Assembly: GCA_022794265.1 (NCBI GenBank)
Contig: JAAWEK010000020.1
Location: forward strand, 1 to 64,000
DNA from: Lachnospiraceae bacterium
GTDB taxonomy: Bacteria; Bacillota; Clostridia; Lachnospirales; Lachnospiraceae
DNA length: 64,000 nt
Direction: 5' to 3'
The first letter of the stretch is position 1; the number at the start of each line of letters is the position of its first letter. Under the pieces are notes generated by a model, which did no database searches, had not been told where the DNA came from, and saw only the letters and a program-made list of their open reading frames with translations. This document shows, in pieces, positions 44,454-52,729 of this stretch. Both the position numbers and the translations under genes were made by a program.

Positions 44454-44482
44454 ATTATATTACAGCTTTCTGAAATAGTCAA
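44454..44482 (-). promoter_or_regulatory. Strong promoter of the phage structural operon
   Basis: TTGACT (44482-44477), a 17-base spacer and perfect TATAAT (44459-44454) on the minus strand. The -35 region overlaps the repressor half-site TGAAATA, so repressor binding should shut the operon. Confidence 0.88.
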
Positions 44483-44511
44483 TAGTATTATTTCAGCAAA
44501 TTGAAATAATA
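44471..44511. promoter_or_regulatory. Repressor operator array of the prophage
   Basis: A perfect inverted repeat TATTATTTCA-N6-TGAAATAATA (44486-44511) and a third half-site TGAAATA (44471-44477) lie between the repressor gene and the divergent operon promoter. The array would let the repressor block the operon promoter and also control its own gene. Confidence 0.78.
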
Positions 44512-44524
44512 AGGAGGAAAACAA

Positions 44525-44866
44525 TTGCAATTTTATGATAATCTTGAAAAATACATGAAAATCAAGAATATTACTGCTTACCAAATAGCAAAAAACACAT
44601 CAATATCAAATGCAACAATGTCAAATTGGAAACAAGGTAAAGCTCCATCAGCTGATAAACTAATAGAATTATTACAATATCTTGAAATATCGGCAGATGA
44701 TTTATTAGGTACAAAATTTGGTAAAAATCTAACAGAAGAGGAAGAGCAGCTATTAAATTATTTTAGAAACTGTAATCAAGAAAGTAAGACAATAATTCTT
44801 AATGCTGCTAAAGGTATGCAAAAAGAACCTGAATCTTCAAAGTCATTAGATTCGAAGATTGGATAA
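44525..44866 (+). CDS. XRE-family phage repressor
   Basis: The protein has 113 residues and starts at TTG with AAGGAGG eight bases upstream. The helix-turn-helix is clear (YQIAKNTSISNATMSNWKQG) and is followed by a short helical C-terminal part. It is divergent from the structural operon and beside the inverted-repeat operator, the standard lysogeny-switch layout. There is no peptidase domain, so LexA-like self-cleavage is unlikely. Confidence 0.92.
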   Translation: MQFYDNLEKYMKIKNITAYQIAKNTSISNATMSNWKQGKAPSADKLIELLQYLEISADDLLGTKFGKNLTEEEEQLLNYFRNCNQESKTIILNAAKGMQKEPESSKSLDSKIG

Positions 44867-44954
44867 AAAAGCACAAAAGAGGACGAGAATAACAATTAAT
44901 TAGAGGAGAAAATGTCAGAAATGGGAATATAGAGAAAAATAAACTGTAACAATT

Positions 44955-45048
44955 CTCTTAATCAGGGTGTCCAGGGTTCGAACCCCTGGTCGCGCACTAG
45001 AAGTACCAGTTTTGAAGACGCAAGAGCTTCGGGGCAGGTGCTTTTTTT
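44955..45048 (+). repeat. attR: 94-bp direct repeat with partial tRNA-Lys
   Basis: Identical to 36213-36306: the last 42 bases of tRNA-Lys plus the terminator. The tRNA fragment lacks its 5' half and is not functional. Confidence 0.95.
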
Positions 45049-45113
45049 TGATTTTATCTTTAATATAAAGGGAAGTGCGTACCTGCAGAACGATTAAAAT
45101 TTCTAAATTTCAT

Positions 45114-45141
45114 TTGCAAGTTGATTTATCTATGTTATACT
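45114..45141 (+). promoter_or_regulatory. Promoter of the AI-2E family gene
   Basis: TTGCAA, a 16-base spacer and an extended -10 TGTTATACT. Confidence 0.65.
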
Positions 45142-45189
45142 AATCACCACAACATTATTTTGATTTTCAAAGAGATGAGGGATGTTCAA

Positions 45190-46359
45190 GTGGAAAACAA
45201 ACACAAGTTTCAGAAAAATTCCAAATATTACACAATTTCTATCTATGCAATAGCAACCGTTATTATATCTGCCATACTGCTAAAAGTAATATGGCACTGG
45301 GCAGCTACAATAAAATCCGTGGAACGTATTATCGGTATGTTAATGCCGTTTTTAATTGGTCTGCTGATAGCTTACCTGATGAATCCCCTTGTAAAAGGAC
45401 TGGACAAAAAATTGTTTGAAAAAATATTTCGGATTAAAAACGCAAATGTACGGAAGGCATTATCAATTTTAATTTCCTATATTTTTGTTCTCGGAATTAT
45501 TATCGTCTGTATTTCGGTAATCATTCCTGAAATATACTCCAGCTTAAAAAACATTTCCTCCGGGGTACAGGATTCCTATAATAAACTTATTTTTTTCCTG
45601 GAAGATTTTAATAAAAAATATCCGGATTTGGATATCTCTTATGTTACAGACGTTGTAAAGCAAAACAGTTCAAATATCATTGATTTTGTAAAAGGTTCGC
45701 TGGACAAAATCCTGCCTATGTTGTACAACACTTCCGTTTCCGTTATCTCCTGGGTAATCAATATTATTATAGCCATCATGGTTTCCTGTTATATGCTGAT
45801 TGATAAAAACAGATTACTGAAAAACTGCAAACGTTTCATATATGCATTTTTTAAAAAGGAACATGCCGATTCTTTTATATCTACCTGCGGAGACTGTAAC
45901 AGAATTTTTGGCGGTTTCCTTATAGGAAAAACAATTGATTCTACCATCATTGGCTTTATGTGTTTTCTTTTTATGAATATACTGGATTTAAAATATACCA
46001 TGCTGATTAGCGTTATTGTGGGCATTACAAACATGATACCTTATTTCGGTCCGTTTATCGGCGCTGTTCCGGGCGTTCTGATACTGCTGACCGTAAACTG
46101 GAAATATGCTCTGATATTCGGTGTACTTATCTTTGGGCTACAGCAATTTGACGGTCTGTATCTGGGACCAAAGATTCTTGGTGACAGTACGGGACTTCGT
46201 CCTGTCTGGATTATATTTGCCATAACGGTGGGGGGCTGGCTGGCCGGAGCAATCGGAATGTTCCTTGGAGTACCCATAGTCGCTGTTATTGCATTCCTGA
46301 CAGACAGATGTATTGAGCGAAAGCTTTCCGCCAGAAAAATTGATTCCGATATACTGTAA
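45190..46359 (+). CDS. AI-2E family (TqsA/PerM-like) membrane permease
   Basis: The protein has about 389 residues from the GTG at 45190, which has GAGGG upstream; an ATG at 45175 is possible. There are about eight membrane helices. Typical family features are an early helix ending in FLIGLLIAYLMNPLVK, a long polar middle (SLKNISSGVQDSYNKLIFF) and a conserved C-terminal PYFGPFIGAVPGVLI. The family includes the AI-2 exporter TqsA and sodium/proton antiporters; the substrate here is unknown. It sits directly beside attR. Confidence 0.93.
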   Translation: MENKHKFQKNSKYYTISIYAIATVIISAILLKVIWHWAATIKSVERIIGMLMPFLIGLLIAYLMNPLVKGLDKKLFEKIFRIKNANVRKALSILISYIFVLGIIIVCISVIIPEIYSSLKNISSGVQDSYNKLIFFLEDFNKKYPDLDISYVTDVVKQNSSNIIDFVKGSLDKILPMLYNTSVSVISWVINIIIAIMVSCYMLIDKNRLLKNCKRFIYAFFKKEHADSFISTCGDCNRIFGGFLIGKTIDSTIIGFMCFLFMNILDLKYTMLISVIVGITNMIPYFGPFIGAVPGVLILLTVNWKYALIFGVLIFGLQQFDGLYLGPKILGDSTGLRPVWIIFAITVGGWLAGAIGMFLGVPIVAVIAFLTDRCIERKLSARKIDSDIL

Positions 46360-46385
46360 ATAATATAAAATGTTATGATATATGA

Positions 46386-46439
46386 AAATGCGCCCTTCAA
46401 AGTACAAATAATTGTATTTGTACTTTGAAGGGCGCATTT
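46386..46439. terminator. 25-bp perfect inverted repeat between convergent genes
   Basis: Two perfect 25-base arms (46386-46410 and 46415-46439) are separated by a four-base loop ATTG. The repeat lies between the AI-2E gene (plus) and thioredoxin (minus), so it probably acts as a bidirectional terminator, with the U tract inside the stem ends. Confidence 0.75.
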
Positions 46440-46450
46440 CTGCAGATGAA

Positions 46451-46771
46451 TCATCCAAAATATTTCTCTGTCTTCTGGTCCACCATACTTTTCGGTACCG
46501 CTCCCTCTATCCTTCCCAGCATCTTCCCACCTTTGAAAAACACCAGCGTAGGAATAGACAATACCCTGTATTTCATTGCAGTGGAAGTATTTTCGTCAAT
46601 ATTTAATTTACATACTTTTATTCTATCCATATTCTCATCTGCAATCTGAGACACAATGGGCGCCATCATCTTACATGGACCGCACCAGTCCGCATAAAAA
46701 TCTACAATTACCGGTTTATCACTTTTAATCACTTCATCTTCAAAATTATTATCGTTTAACTGATATATCAT
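46451..46771 (-). CDS. trxA: Thioredoxin
   Basis: The protein has 106 residues from the ATG at 46771, which has GGAAG upstream. The active site is FYADWCGPCKMMAP, and the cis-Pro loop SIPTLVFFKGG follows. It is of normal length and a general disulfide reductant. No reductase gene is nearby. Confidence 0.97.
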   Translation of the reverse strand: MIYQLNDNNFEDEVIKSDKPVIVDFYADWCGPCKMMAPIVSQIADENMDRIKVCKLNIDENTSTAMKYRVLSIPTLVFFKGGKMLGRIEGAVPKSMVDQKTEKYFG

Positions 46772-46835
46772 ATGTTCATCTTCCTTCCTTTTTTCTAATT
46801 TTACATAGACAATTGTGGAACCCACGGTTACAGGC

Positions 46836-46985
46836 TTATTTCCTACAACACTTACATCCCGGATTCAAAATCTCAAATACCTCATCAAAGGACTTTTTCA
46901 GATTTACACACTTTCTGTTCAGCCATCTTCTGTCACAGGTACATCTGTTCACGCATCTGCACAATCTTCTTTTTCCTCGTCCCAT
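46836..46985 (-). CDS. Possible small Cys-rich basic protein (49 aa)
   Basis: An ORF from the ATG at 46985, with GGGG nine bases upstream, lies between trmB and trxA. It has eight cysteines, several paired (CRC, CTC, CKCC), and eleven Arg/Lys before residue 31. It could be a metal-binding or ribosome-linked microprotein. Only the ribosome site, the position and the composition support it. Confidence 0.42.
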   Translation of the reverse strand: MGRGKRRLCRCVNRCTCDRRWLNRKCVNLKKSFDEVFEILNPGCKCCRK

Positions 46986-47009
46986 AACAATCCCCGTCTG
47001 CACAATTCT

Positions 47010-47675
47010 TTAATTTATTGTATTCTCTGATTTTCTTCCTGCTACTAATTTACAGATTGGATTTCCCATTATCACAAACTTTTCTTCATACTCGGTGGTA
47101 ACATTTCCTTCAAACAGCCTTTTATCTTTTTCTCCATGCAGATTATAGGTATATGCTAAAACATTAAAATCAGTCTCCGGTATCTCTTCCATAGAAAAAT
47201 CAAACAGCGGACGATTATCCGTCTTAAATTCAACGATGCCCCCTGTCTTCAGGATTTCATTATACCTTGAAAAAAACTGTCTTGACGTCAGTCTCCTTTT
47301 AGCATGTCTGTCCTTTGGCCATGGGTCGGAAAAATTCAGATAAATCCTGTCTATTTCTTCTTTATCAAATACATCACAGATTTCAACCGCATCCATACGA
47401 ATAAAGAATAAATTTTTTATATCCAGCTCCTTTCTCTTTTCCACAGCCCGGATCAGAACACTGGAATATTTCTCGATACCTATATAATTAATATCCGGAT
47501 GATTCACTGCCAGCTCCGTTATAAACTTTCCCTTTCCCATTCCGATTTCAATACGGATGGGATTATCATTTCCAAAAAGCTCTTTCCACCTGCCTTTATA
47601 CTCTGCCGGCAGGTTTATTGTATATTCACTTTCTGCTATGGCTTCTCTGGAACCTCTCACATTTCTAAGTCTCAC
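47010..47675 (-). CDS. trmB: tRNA (guanine-N7-)-methyltransferase
   Basis: The protein has about 221 residues from the GTG at 47675, which gives the family's usual (M)RLRN start. The SAM-binding motif is IRIEIGMGKGKFI; the TrmB signature is NFSDPWPKDRHAKRRLTS. It methylates G46 in tRNA variable loops. It is preceded by 195 bases of AT-rich DNA separating it from the divergent V-ATPase operon. Confidence 0.95.
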   Translation of the reverse strand: MRLRNVRGSREAIAESEYTINLPAEYKGRWKELFGNDNPIRIEIGMGKGKFITELAVNHPDINYIGIEKYSSVLIRAVEKRKELDIKNLFFIRMDAVEICDVFDKEEIDRIYLNFSDPWPKDRHAKRRLTSRQFFSRYNEILKTGGIVEFKTDNRPLFDFSMEEIPETDFNVLAYTYNLHGEKDKRLFEGNVTTEYEEKFVIMGNPICKLVAGRKSENTIN

Positions 47676-47869
47676 ACCGGATCCCGCCTTTCCTTTTTCA
47701 CACAAATAAATAGTCTATTGAATATGATACAACAAATTACCTTAAAAAAAAAGAAAAAATTTTCAAAAAAACCTAGATTTTTTTCTAAAAAGTAGTATTA
47801 TTTATGATGAATTTAAGGAATCATAGTTTAATAACATATAATTATACTAATACAAAGCGGGGTGATACC

Positions 47870-48193
47870 ATGGAACTACAGGTAAATCAGGTAATAGAAG
47901 AATTATCCAAGATTGATTCAGCTACCGAACAGGTAATATTATCTGCGGAAAAAGAGAAAGAAGATTATTCCGCCGCCATTGAATCCTGGAAAAAAGAATA
48001 TGAAGATTTTCTGATAAAAAATATGGACGAAAATATTGAATCCTATAAATTAAAGATACAATCCCATAACCAGAGGATTTTACAGCAACACCGCACCGAA
48101 ACGGAAGCGCTGCTTTCCAAACTGGATGCTGCATATCAGAAAAACCATTCGCAATGGGCAAATGAAATATTTAAAAAGCTTATCAGTGAATAA
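47870..48193 (+). CDS. V-type ATPase peripheral stalk subunit G/H
   Basis: The protein has 107 residues from the ATG at 47870, which has GGGGTG upstream. It is entirely helical and charged (ILSAEKEKEDYSAAIESWKK), as expected for the stalk subunit that pairs with subunit E (NtpF in Enterococcus). It opens the nine-gene V-ATPase operon. The call depends partly on position, since these subunits diverge strongly. Confidence 0.85.
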   Translation: MELQVNQVIEELSKIDSATEQVILSAEKEKEDYSAAIESWKKEYEDFLIKNMDENIESYKLKIQSHNQRILQQHRTETEALLSKLDAAYQKNHSQWANEIFKKLISE

Positions 48194-48231
48194 AATTTAT
48201 TTGCTTTTATCGCGGTATGGAGGGATATAGG

Positions 48232-48360
48232 TTGAAAGAAATAATGACAGAAAGGAAGATTTGCAGACTGCCCTTCTTACAACCTGTTTATTTGGGCAGT
48301 ATCACAGACAGGTCTGTGATATGGCATGGGTATAAAAATGAAAAACTTACTTGCCTATAG
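48232..48360 (+). CDS. Possible leader ORF (42 aa) upstream of the V-ATPase C subunit
   Basis: A TTG at 48232 with GGAGGGATATAG upstream opens 42 codons (KEIMTERKICRLPFLQPVYL) that overlap the start of the next gene in another frame. It runs through two hairpins. The next gene lacks a good ribosome site of its own, so translation of this ORF may help the subunit C start. There is no recognisable product. Confidence 0.35.
   Translation: MKEIMTERKICRLPFLQPVYLGSITDRSVIWHGYKNEKLTCL
48267..48321 (+). promoter_or_regulatory. Two tandem hairpins in the leader of the V-ATPase C subunit
   Basis: ACTGCCC/GGGCAGT (48267-48300) and TATCACAG/CTGTGATA (48300-48321) form adjacent stems ending five bases before the first ATG of subunit C. 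No T run follows, so they are more likely to control translation or mRNA stability than termination. Confidence 0.5.
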
Positions 48361-49372
48361 CGGACTGACTACAAAGGTCAGAGCAATGGAAAGTCATCTG
48401 ATTTCGTCATCAGAATACGAACAAATTATAAATCTTTCTTCTGTTTCGGAAATTGTGGGATATTTGCAGACTCATCCGGAATATTGTGATATATTTGACG
48501 GTGTCGAAACGTCGGAATTGCACCGGGGCGGACTGGAACGTCTGCTTATGATGTCTGAATATAAATCATTTGCAAAATTATATAATTTCGCCTCCGTAAA
48601 AGGACGCCGTTATCTGAAATTATATTTTATCAGATATGAAACCCGTCTGTTAAAACAATTAATCCGGGAAATTATGGACACAAGAACTGGGGCTTTGGAT
48701 ATAGATTTTCTTTCCTTTTATTTTGACAGATTCTCAGATATAAATCTGAAAAAGGTATCCTCCGCCGCAACTTTAGAAGAATTGATTGAGATGCTTAAGG
48801 GATCCAAATTCTATCAGCCTCTTAAAAAAGTACAGTCAATCGATGATGTTACTCTGTTCGATTATGAAATATGCCTTGACCTCTTTCACTTTCAAACCAT
48901 TTGGAATGACAAAAACAAATATCTGAAAGGCAAAGATTTAGAAGTCATAACAGACTTATACGGAACTACCATTGACCTGCTGAATCTTCAATGGATATAT
49001 CGCTGCAGGAAATATTACAATATAACAACTGCCGATATATATGCCCTGATTATTCCGATTAATCATAAACTGCGGAAATCACGATTAAAGGCTATTATAG
49101 AATCCGACGGCATTGTTTCACTGACCGATATGCTCCAGTCCACCTGTTATTCCGACTACGGAACCTATGGAGATGAAATTTCCCTGGAGAAGCTTTATAA
49201 ACAGGTACTGAACCGGAAACATAAACTTCTAATGCGCTATAATCCCTATTCGCTGGCTACAGTAAATTACTATCTGCACCGGAAACATAACGAAATCACA
49301 AAATTAATTACCCTGACCGAATGTATCCGCTATTCCTATACGCCGGCAAAAATAAAAAAACTGATTGAATAA
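48326..49372 (+). CDS. ntpC: V-type ATPase subunit C (AC39 / subunit d)
   Basis: The protein has 348 residues; translation may start at ATG 48326 or at 48338. The N-terminal YSGLTTKVRAMESHLIS pattern and the three-repeat helical architecture are those of the AC39/NtpC family, which links the rotor ring to the central stalk. The stop is 17 bases before the GTG of subunit I. Confidence 0.92.
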   Translation: MGIKMKNLLAYSGLTTKVRAMESHLISSSEYEQIINLSSVSEIVGYLQTHPEYCDIFDGVETSELHRGGLERLLMMSEYKSFAKLYNFASVKGRRYLKLYFIRYETRLLKQLIREIMDTRTGALDIDFLSFYFDRFSDINLKKVSSAATLEELIEMLKGSKFYQPLKKVQSIDDVTLFDYEICLDLFHFQTIWNDKNKYLKGKDLEVITDLYGTTIDLLNLQWIYRCRKYYNITTADIYALIIPINHKLRKSRLKAIIESDGIVSLTDMLQSTCYSDYGTYGDEISLEKLYKQVLNRKHKLLMRYNPYSLATVNYYLHRKHNEITKLITLTECIRYSYTPAKIKKLIE

Positions 49373-49389
49373 CAACGGAGGTGAATGAA

Positions 49390-51315
49390 GTGATTGAAAA
49401 AATGAAATTTGTCAGTATCACGGGGCCGAATGATGATATTGACCGGGTCATTAATCAATATTTATCAAAATATGAAATACATCTGGAAAACCCAATGCTG
49501 GAACTTGGCTCCTCCAATAATCTGTTTCCCTATATCGAAAGCAACCCTTACAGGGAACTGCTTGCAAAAGGTGAATCGTTAAAGAAATTAATTGGTACTG
49601 ACACCGTTCCGGATACCGAAGACATGAATCTTCAGAAAGCAGAACAGTTAATCAAACAATTAAGCAATGATATCAAACAATTACAGAACAGTAAAAAAGA
49701 ACTGGAGAAGAAAAGAGATTCCATTCAATCCGATTATGACAAAATTTCGCCGTTTGTGGGACTGAAATATGATATTAAAAGTATACTGCTGTTTAAACAT
49801 ATCAAATTCCGTTTTGGGCGTATTCCGATAGAATATTATACAAAACTTGAAATGTATATGGAAAATAATAATTCGTCAATATTCAAAAAATGTACCACCG
49901 ATAAACAATATGTATGGGGCGTTTATTTTGTTCCCGCTTCCTTGTCGGATAAATGCGATGCAACCTATACATCCATGCATTTTGAGCGAACATTTATTCC
50001 TAACGAATCCACAGGTACACCGGAAGACGCCTGCAAACAGCTGTTGAAAAAAATCAACGGACTTAACGAAAAGATTGCCGCTTCCGATACAAAAATCAAA
50101 AAACGGCTGGAAAAAGATAAATCTTTGATTGTTACGGCCTGTGAAAAGATTCAGACGGCATATGAAAATTTTGACGTGCGGAAAATGGCAACCCATACCA
50201 GCAATGATGGTGTAATTTTTTACATTATCTGCGGCTGGATGACGGAATCCGATTCTTCAGATTTTATGCATGAAATAGAACATGATGATAATGTAGTCTG
50301 TATCATTGAAGACCAGAATGGACGTCATCGAAAAACGCCACCTACCAAACTTAAAAATCCGAAAATTTTTAAGCCTTTTGAAATGTATATCCGTATGTAT
50401 GGGCTTCCGGCATACAACGAAATAGACCCCACCATCTTTGTGGCGCTTACCTACTCTTTTATTTTCGGCGCTATGTTCGGAGACGTAGGACAGGGTCTGC
50501 TACTGGTATTCGGCGGTTTTCTTTTGTATCACTTTAAGAAAATGAATCTGGCCGCCATAATCGGCACCGCCGGCATATTTTCTACCTTTTTCGGTTTTAT
50601 GTTCGGCAGTATCTTTGGTTTTGAAGATATTATTGACGCCGTTTGGCTGAGACCGGTAGATGCCATGACCAACGTACCGTTTATTGGTAAACTGAATACC
50701 GTATTTGTAGTGGCTATTGGCTTTGGAATGTTCCTGATACTATTTACAATGGTTCTCCATATTATAAACGGTATTAAAAGCCAAGACACCGAAAATATAT
50801 TTTTTGATACCAACGCCCTGGCAGGACTTGTCTTTTACGGCGCCATCGTTGCCGTTACAGGACTGATGATGACCGGAAAAAAACTACCTGCTGCCATTGT
50901 TCTGATTATTATGTTTGTAATACCGCTGTTGCTTATCGCATTAAAAGAGCCGCTGACACATATGATTGATAAAACCCGGCCGGAAGAAAAAACAGGAATC
51001 GGAATGTTCATCACACAGGCTTTCTTTGAATTATTTGAAGTTTTGTTAAGCTATTTTTCCAATACACTGTCTTTCATCCGTATTGGTGCATTTGCTGTCA
51101 GCCATGTCTCCATGATGGAAGTGGTTTTAATGCTGGCCGGTGCTGAAAGCGGCTCCCCGAATATGTTGGTCATCGTACTGGGAAACCTGTTTGTTGTAGG
51201 TATGGAAGGACTGATTGTTGGTATTCAGGTACTTCGTCTTGAATATTATGAACTGTTCAGCCGTTTCTATAAAGGAACCGGACGGGAATTTAAACCGTTT
51301 AAGGCCCACAAATAA
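49390..51315 (+). CDS. ntpI: V-type ATPase subunit I (a subunit)
   Basis: The protein has about 641 residues from the GTG at 49390, which has ACGGAGG upstream. The N-terminal half is cytoplasmic with coiled coil (about 75-115) that contacts the stalks. The C-terminal half has seven or eight helices (from FVALTYSFIFGAMFGDVGQG), including the ion-channel helix with the conserved Arg region near FSNTLSFIRIGAFAVSHVSM. It forms the ion path against the c ring. Confidence 0.95.
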   Translation: MIEKMKFVSITGPNDDIDRVINQYLSKYEIHLENPMLELGSSNNLFPYIESNPYRELLAKGESLKKLIGTDTVPDTEDMNLQKAEQLIKQLSNDIKQLQNSKKELEKKRDSIQSDYDKISPFVGLKYDIKSILLFKHIKFRFGRIPIEYYTKLEMYMENNNSSIFKKCTTDKQYVWGVYFVPASLSDKCDATYTSMHFERTFIPNESTGTPEDACKQLLKKINGLNEKIAASDTKIKKRLEKDKSLIVTACEKIQTAYENFDVRKMATHTSNDGVIFYIICGWMTESDSSDFMHEIEHDDNVVCIIEDQNGRHRKTPPTKLKNPKIFKPFEMYIRMYGLPAYNEIDPTIFVALTYSFIFGAMFGDVGQGLLLVFGGFLLYHFKKMNLAAIIGTAGIFSTFFGFMFGSIFGFEDIIDAVWLRPVDAMTNVPFIGKLNTVFVVAIGFGMFLILFTMVLHIINGIKSQDTENIFFDTNALAGLVFYGAIVAVTGLMMTGKKLPAAIVLIIMFVIPLLLIALKEPLTHMIDKTRPEEKTGIGMFITQAFFELFEVLLSYFSNTLSFIRIGAFAVSHVSMMEVVLMLAGAESGSPNMLVIVLGNLFVVGMEGLIVGIQVLRLEYYELFSRFYKGTGREFKPFKAHK

Positions 51316-51350
51316 ACTATTGAAAAAATAAATTAGAAAAGAGGTATATT

Positions 51351-51785
51351 ATGTTAACCGTAAAAATCACTTTATTTATTGCACTTATACTCAGTATTGT
51401 CATTCCTTTTGCGGCTTATGCCGTTGGCGAAAAAAACCGCGGACGCTATAAAAAGGCTCTGGCACTAAATGTTATCGGATTTTTTGGAATCCTTATCATT
51501 TCCCAAATCGTAATTTTTACCGGTGATGTTTCCGCTGCAGAAGCTGCAGAAGCCGCTTCTTCCTCCGGACTCGCAACGGGACTCGGATATCTTGCTGCAG
51601 CCCTGGTAACCGGATTATCCTGTATCGGTGGCGGTATTGCAGTTGCCAGCGCTGCAAGTGCCGCTCTGGGCGCAATCAGTGAAGACCAGAGTATCCTCGG
51701 TAAATCTCTTATCTTCGTAGGCCTTGCAGAAGGTGTTGCCCTTTACGGACTTATCATCTCCTTCATGATTCTCAGTAAACTGTAA
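51351..51785 (+). CDS. ntpK: V-type ATPase proteolipid subunit K
   Basis: The protein has 144 residues and four helices. The ion-binding glutamate is in the last hairpin (FVGLAEGVALYG). The first hairpin carries no matching glutamate, so there is one ion site per four-helix unit, as in NtpK. The glycine-rich helix GLGYLAAALVTGLSCIGGG lines the ring. The ion, sodium or proton, cannot be decided by eye. Confidence 0.95.
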   Translation: MLTVKITLFIALILSIVIPFAAYAVGEKNRGRYKKALALNVIGFFGILIISQIVIFTGDVSAAEAAEAASSSGLATGLGYLAAALVTGLSCIGGGIAVASAASAALGAISEDQSILGKSLIFVGLAEGVALYGLIISFMILSKL

Positions 51786-51793
51786 GAACACCT

Positions 51794-52102
51794 ATGAATA
51801 TTTATCTGATCAGCGATAATATTGATACGCAGACCGGAATGAGGCTTGCTGGCATAGAAGGCTGCGTGGTACATGAAAAAGAGGAACTTAAGGCGGCCTT
51901 AAACGCTGCCCTGGCAGACAAAGAAACAGGAATCATACTGATAACTGAAAAACTCAGTTTTGAATTTCCTGAAATAATCAATGATATTAAATTGAACCGG
52001 AAACTCCCTCTGCTGGTGGAAATCCCGGACCGGCACGGTAGCGGACGACGGGCGGACTTTATAACCTCCTATGTCAATGAGGCAATTGGTCTGAAACTTT
52101 AG
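51794..52102 (+). CDS. ntpG: V-type ATPase subunit F
   Basis: The protein has 102 residues and starts eight bases after subunit K. An alpha/beta Rossmann-like start (NIYLISDNIDTQTGMRLAGI) and GIILITEKLSFEFPEIIN match subunit F (NtpG in Enterococcus), part of the central stalk. Confidence 0.9.
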   Translation: MNIYLISDNIDTQTGMRLAGIEGCVVHEKEELKAALNAALADKETGIILITEKLSFEFPEIINDIKLNRKLPLLVEIPDRHGSGRRADFITSYVNEAIGLKL

Positions 52103-52145
52103 ACCATGTAACGTCTGAAATTTATAGAAAGGCATGGTGATTAAC

Positions 52146-52718
52146 ATGACAACAGACGACAAACTCCGGCATTTCATGGACGTATCCATGCAGTCTGCCA
52201 TGAGTAAAAAGGAATCAATGGTAAAAGAATACAAAGCCGGACTTGATATCCAGTTTGAAAATTATAAAGAAGATACAAAAACCAAATACCAGCTTCAGGA
52301 AAAAGCCGCCCTGGAAGGATTGAGAAGGGATTTCAGCAAAGAATTCTCTCTGCAGCAACAGCATATAAAAAGAAAACTGACACATAAAAAAGATGAATTA
52401 AAAGAAAAGATTTTTTCCGAAGTGACCGGACTTTTAAATGATTTTCTTCTATCAGATGATTATACTGAACTTCTGGTCAGGGAAATAAACTTTTCCCTGT
52501 CAGTTGCCCCGGCCGAAGAAATAACCATATTTATTGATCCCCTGGATGAAGACAAAAAAGAGCTTCTTGAAACCCGGACCGGAGCTGATATTACGATTAG
52601 CGCATATTCTTTCGGCAGAGGAATGCGCGCAATTATTCCTTCCAAAAACATATTGATTGATTATTCATTTAATTCAAAATTACATGAAATCAAAGATGAC
52701 TATACAATTATTTTGTAG
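52146..52718 (+). CDS. ntpE: V-type ATPase subunit E
   Basis: The protein has about 190 residues from the ATG at 52146; ATG 52134 is an alternative. Long N-terminal helices (KEYKAGLDIQFENYKEDTKT) and a C-terminal alpha/beta domain (EEITIFIDPLDEDKKELLET) are the subunit E pattern. It pairs with the G/H subunit as a peripheral stalk. Confidence 0.9.
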   Translation: MTTDDKLRHFMDVSMQSAMSKKESMVKEYKAGLDIQFENYKEDTKTKYQLQEKAALEGLRRDFSKEFSLQQQHIKRKLTHKKDELKEKIFSEVTGLLNDFLLSDDYTELLVREINFSLSVAPAEEITIFIDPLDEDKKELLETRTGADITISAYSFGRGMRAIIPSKNILIDYSFNSKLHEIKDDYTIIL

Positions 52719-52729
52719 GAGGTTGTTCG

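Larger units (their letters stand above)
36213..45048. mobile_element. Inovirus (filamentous phage) prophage integrated in tRNA-Lys
   Basis: The element is about 8.7 kb between 94-bp repeats. The structural operon is on the minus strand in the order small proteins, ssDNA-binding protein, three small hydrophobic proteins, terminator, long adsorption-like protein, pVI-like protein, Zot ATPase, Rep, integrase. The order ssb, coats, pIII, pVI, pI follows that of Ff phages, with rep moved to the end. A Cro/C1-type repressor is divergent. There is no secretin, as expected for a host without an outer membrane. All core genes look intact, so it may be able to excise. Confidence 0.92.

Noticed and set aside
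44955-44996. A third tRNA-Lys gene
   Set aside because: Only the 3' 42 bases are present; it is the attR duplication, not a gene.
46041-46458. Minus-strand ORFs of 137 and 106 codons opposite the AI-2E gene
   Set aside because: They are antisense to a clear membrane permease and have no supporting signals.
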